Assembly: GCF_026625605.1 (NCBI RefSeq)
Contig: NZ_CP113054.1
Coordinates: forward strand, 1,550,001 to 1,614,000
Length of the DNA stretch: 64,000 nucleotides
Reading direction: 5' to 3'
DNA from: Luteolibacter sp. SL250
GTDB lineage: Bacteria; Verrucomicrobiota; Verrucomicrobiia; Verrucomicrobiales; Akkermansiaceae
Shown here piece after piece: positions 63,258-64,000 of the stretch (positions are counted from its first letter, which is position 1; each line of letters starts with the position of its first letter). The notes beneath the pieces were generated by a model. The model made no database searches. It was not told the origin of the DNA and saw only the letters and a list, made by a program, of their open reading frames with translations. The position numbers and the translations under genes are program-made.

Positions 63258-64000
63258 ATGAGAAGCCTGCCGAAAACCCTCGTCTGCCTCCTGCTTGTCC
63301 TCGCCGGTCCCCTGATGGCCAAGGAGGAACCGAAGGCCCAAGTCAAGCTGCTGACCATCGGCAACAGCTTCGCCAATGACGCGACCGCCTATCTGCCCGC
63401 TATGGCGAAAGCCGCTGGCAAGGACCTGCTGCTTTTCCGCGCCAACCTCGGTGGCTGCACCTTCGAGCGCCACGCCCGCCACATGAAGGCGTTCGAACTG
63501 GATCCGGCGGATCCGCAGGGCAGCCCCTACCGTGGAAGCGTCATCCATTCCCTGGCTGACGATGTCTCCGCCCCGAAGATCGCTTCCGGGGGCAACGAGG
63601 TGGATCCGAAATCCAAGGAAGTGCCGAAGAACTTTTCCCTGCGCCAGGCACTGGAACTGGAGAAGTGGGACTACGTCACGATCCAGCAGGTGAGCAACAC
63701 CAGCTTCCAGTTCGAGACCTTCGAGCCTTATGCCGGCGAGCTGATCGCCTACATCCGGAAATACGCGCCCACGGCGGAGATCGTCATCCACCAGACCTGG
63801 GCCTACCGTGAGGACTGCCCGCTCTACAAGGATGGCTTCGACCAGCAGAAGATGTTCGACGGGCTGGTGGCCGCCTACGGCCAGCTTGCGGAAAAGTATT
63901 CCCTGCGGACGGTCCCGGTCGGCACCGCCATGCAGGAAGCGCGGAAACTGCCCCGCTGGTCGTTCAAGTATCCTGACCCGGCATTCAACTACAAGGAACC
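63258..64000 (+). CDS. DUF4886/SGNH-hydrolase-like secreted protein, cut by window edge
   Basis: A frame of 247 codons from ATG 63258 runs to the end of the window. The signal peptide (residues 1-21) is followed by 'VKLLTIGNSFANDATAYLP', with Ser37 as SGNH nucleophile in the G-N-S form typical of DUF4886, and by 'WDYVTIQQVSNTSFQFETFEP' and 'IVIHQTWAY', the block with the oxyanion residues. The C-terminal D-x-x-H part would lie beyond the edge. It is probably a carbohydrate esterase or related hydrolase outside the cytoplasm. Confidence 0.82.
   Translation, partial: MRSLPKTLVCLLLVLAGPLMAKEEPKAQVKLLTIGNSFANDATAYLPAMAKAAGKDLLLFRANLGGCTFERHARHMKAFELDPADPQGSPYRGSVIHSLADDVSAPKIASGGNEVDPKSKEVPKNFSLRQALELEKWDYVTIQQVSNTSFQFETFEPYAGELIAYIRKYAPTAEIVIHQTWAYREDCPLYKDGFDQQKMFDGLVAAYGQLAEKYSLRTVPVGTAMQEARKLPRWSFKYPDPAFNYKE

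Overview
The window reads as chromosomal DNA of a Gram-negative, GC-rich bacterium, most probably a member of the Verrucomicrobiota (Verrucomicrobiaceae or Rubritaleaceae type). This is inferred from gene content, not from a marker gene: a Cys-type sulfatase, a GH71/99-like protein, several SGNH hydrolases, a PEP-CTERM sorting tail, C30-carotenoid genes with glycosyl- and acyltransferases, and kdsB (lipopolysaccharide). No rRNA gene is present.

Bases 1 to about 9925 look like the right part of an integrated mobile element. A minus-strand operon (DUF3150-like protein cut by the left edge, small membrane protein, lipoprotein, PD-(D/E)XK protein, unknown protein) is followed by a gene-poor stretch with repeated ATCGTGCAAC sites. 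Next comes an AT-richer two-gene module: a GHKL ATPase with a probable C-terminal nuclease domain, and a DNA methylase. A frameshifted serine recombinase and a tyrosine integrase follow. The element ends at the 3' part of a tRNA-Leu(CAG) gene, a classic attachment site, followed by that tRNA gene's terminator.

From 10 kb on the sequence is ordinary host chromosome. 10.0-16.0 kb holds a staphyloxanthin-type C30 carotenoid set (two CrtN/CrtP desaturase/oxidase-like proteins, aldehyde dehydrogenase, CrtQ-like glycosyltransferase, CrtO-like acyltransferase). 16-21.5 kb has a GH71/99-like protein, a sulfatase, pyrG and kdsB. 21.6-31.4 kb is a tightly packed seven-gene operon: HMG-CoA reductase, UbiA prenyltransferase, a rifampin-phosphotransferase-like dikinase, a BtaA-like DUF3419 protein, a phytol-kinase-like membrane protein, a GNAT protein and an AMP-forming ligase. 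A coupled sulfotransferase/P450 pair faces it. I know no described pathway with this combination; it is the best candidate for an undescribed biosynthetic system here.

34-49.7 kb carries an SGNH hydrolase, an ABC exporter, a PEP-CTERM serine protease, a KsgA-NUDIX fusion, a sugar dehydrogenase/cytochrome c fusion, two Sco-like proteins with DUF420, an MBOAT/SGNH acetylation pair and two transglutaminases. 49.8-64 kb carries hisD, trpC, tRNA-Gly, an odd tRNA-like gene with a UCA loop, prmA, mutM, a hemolysin III protein, a DUF2339 protein, a NUDIX hydrolase, an EboD-like cyclase, a Sel1-repeat protein, a glutathionyl-hydroquinone reductase and a truncated DUF4886 protein. Several dispersed palindromic repeat families lie between the chromosomal genes, and one palindrome lies inside a coding region.
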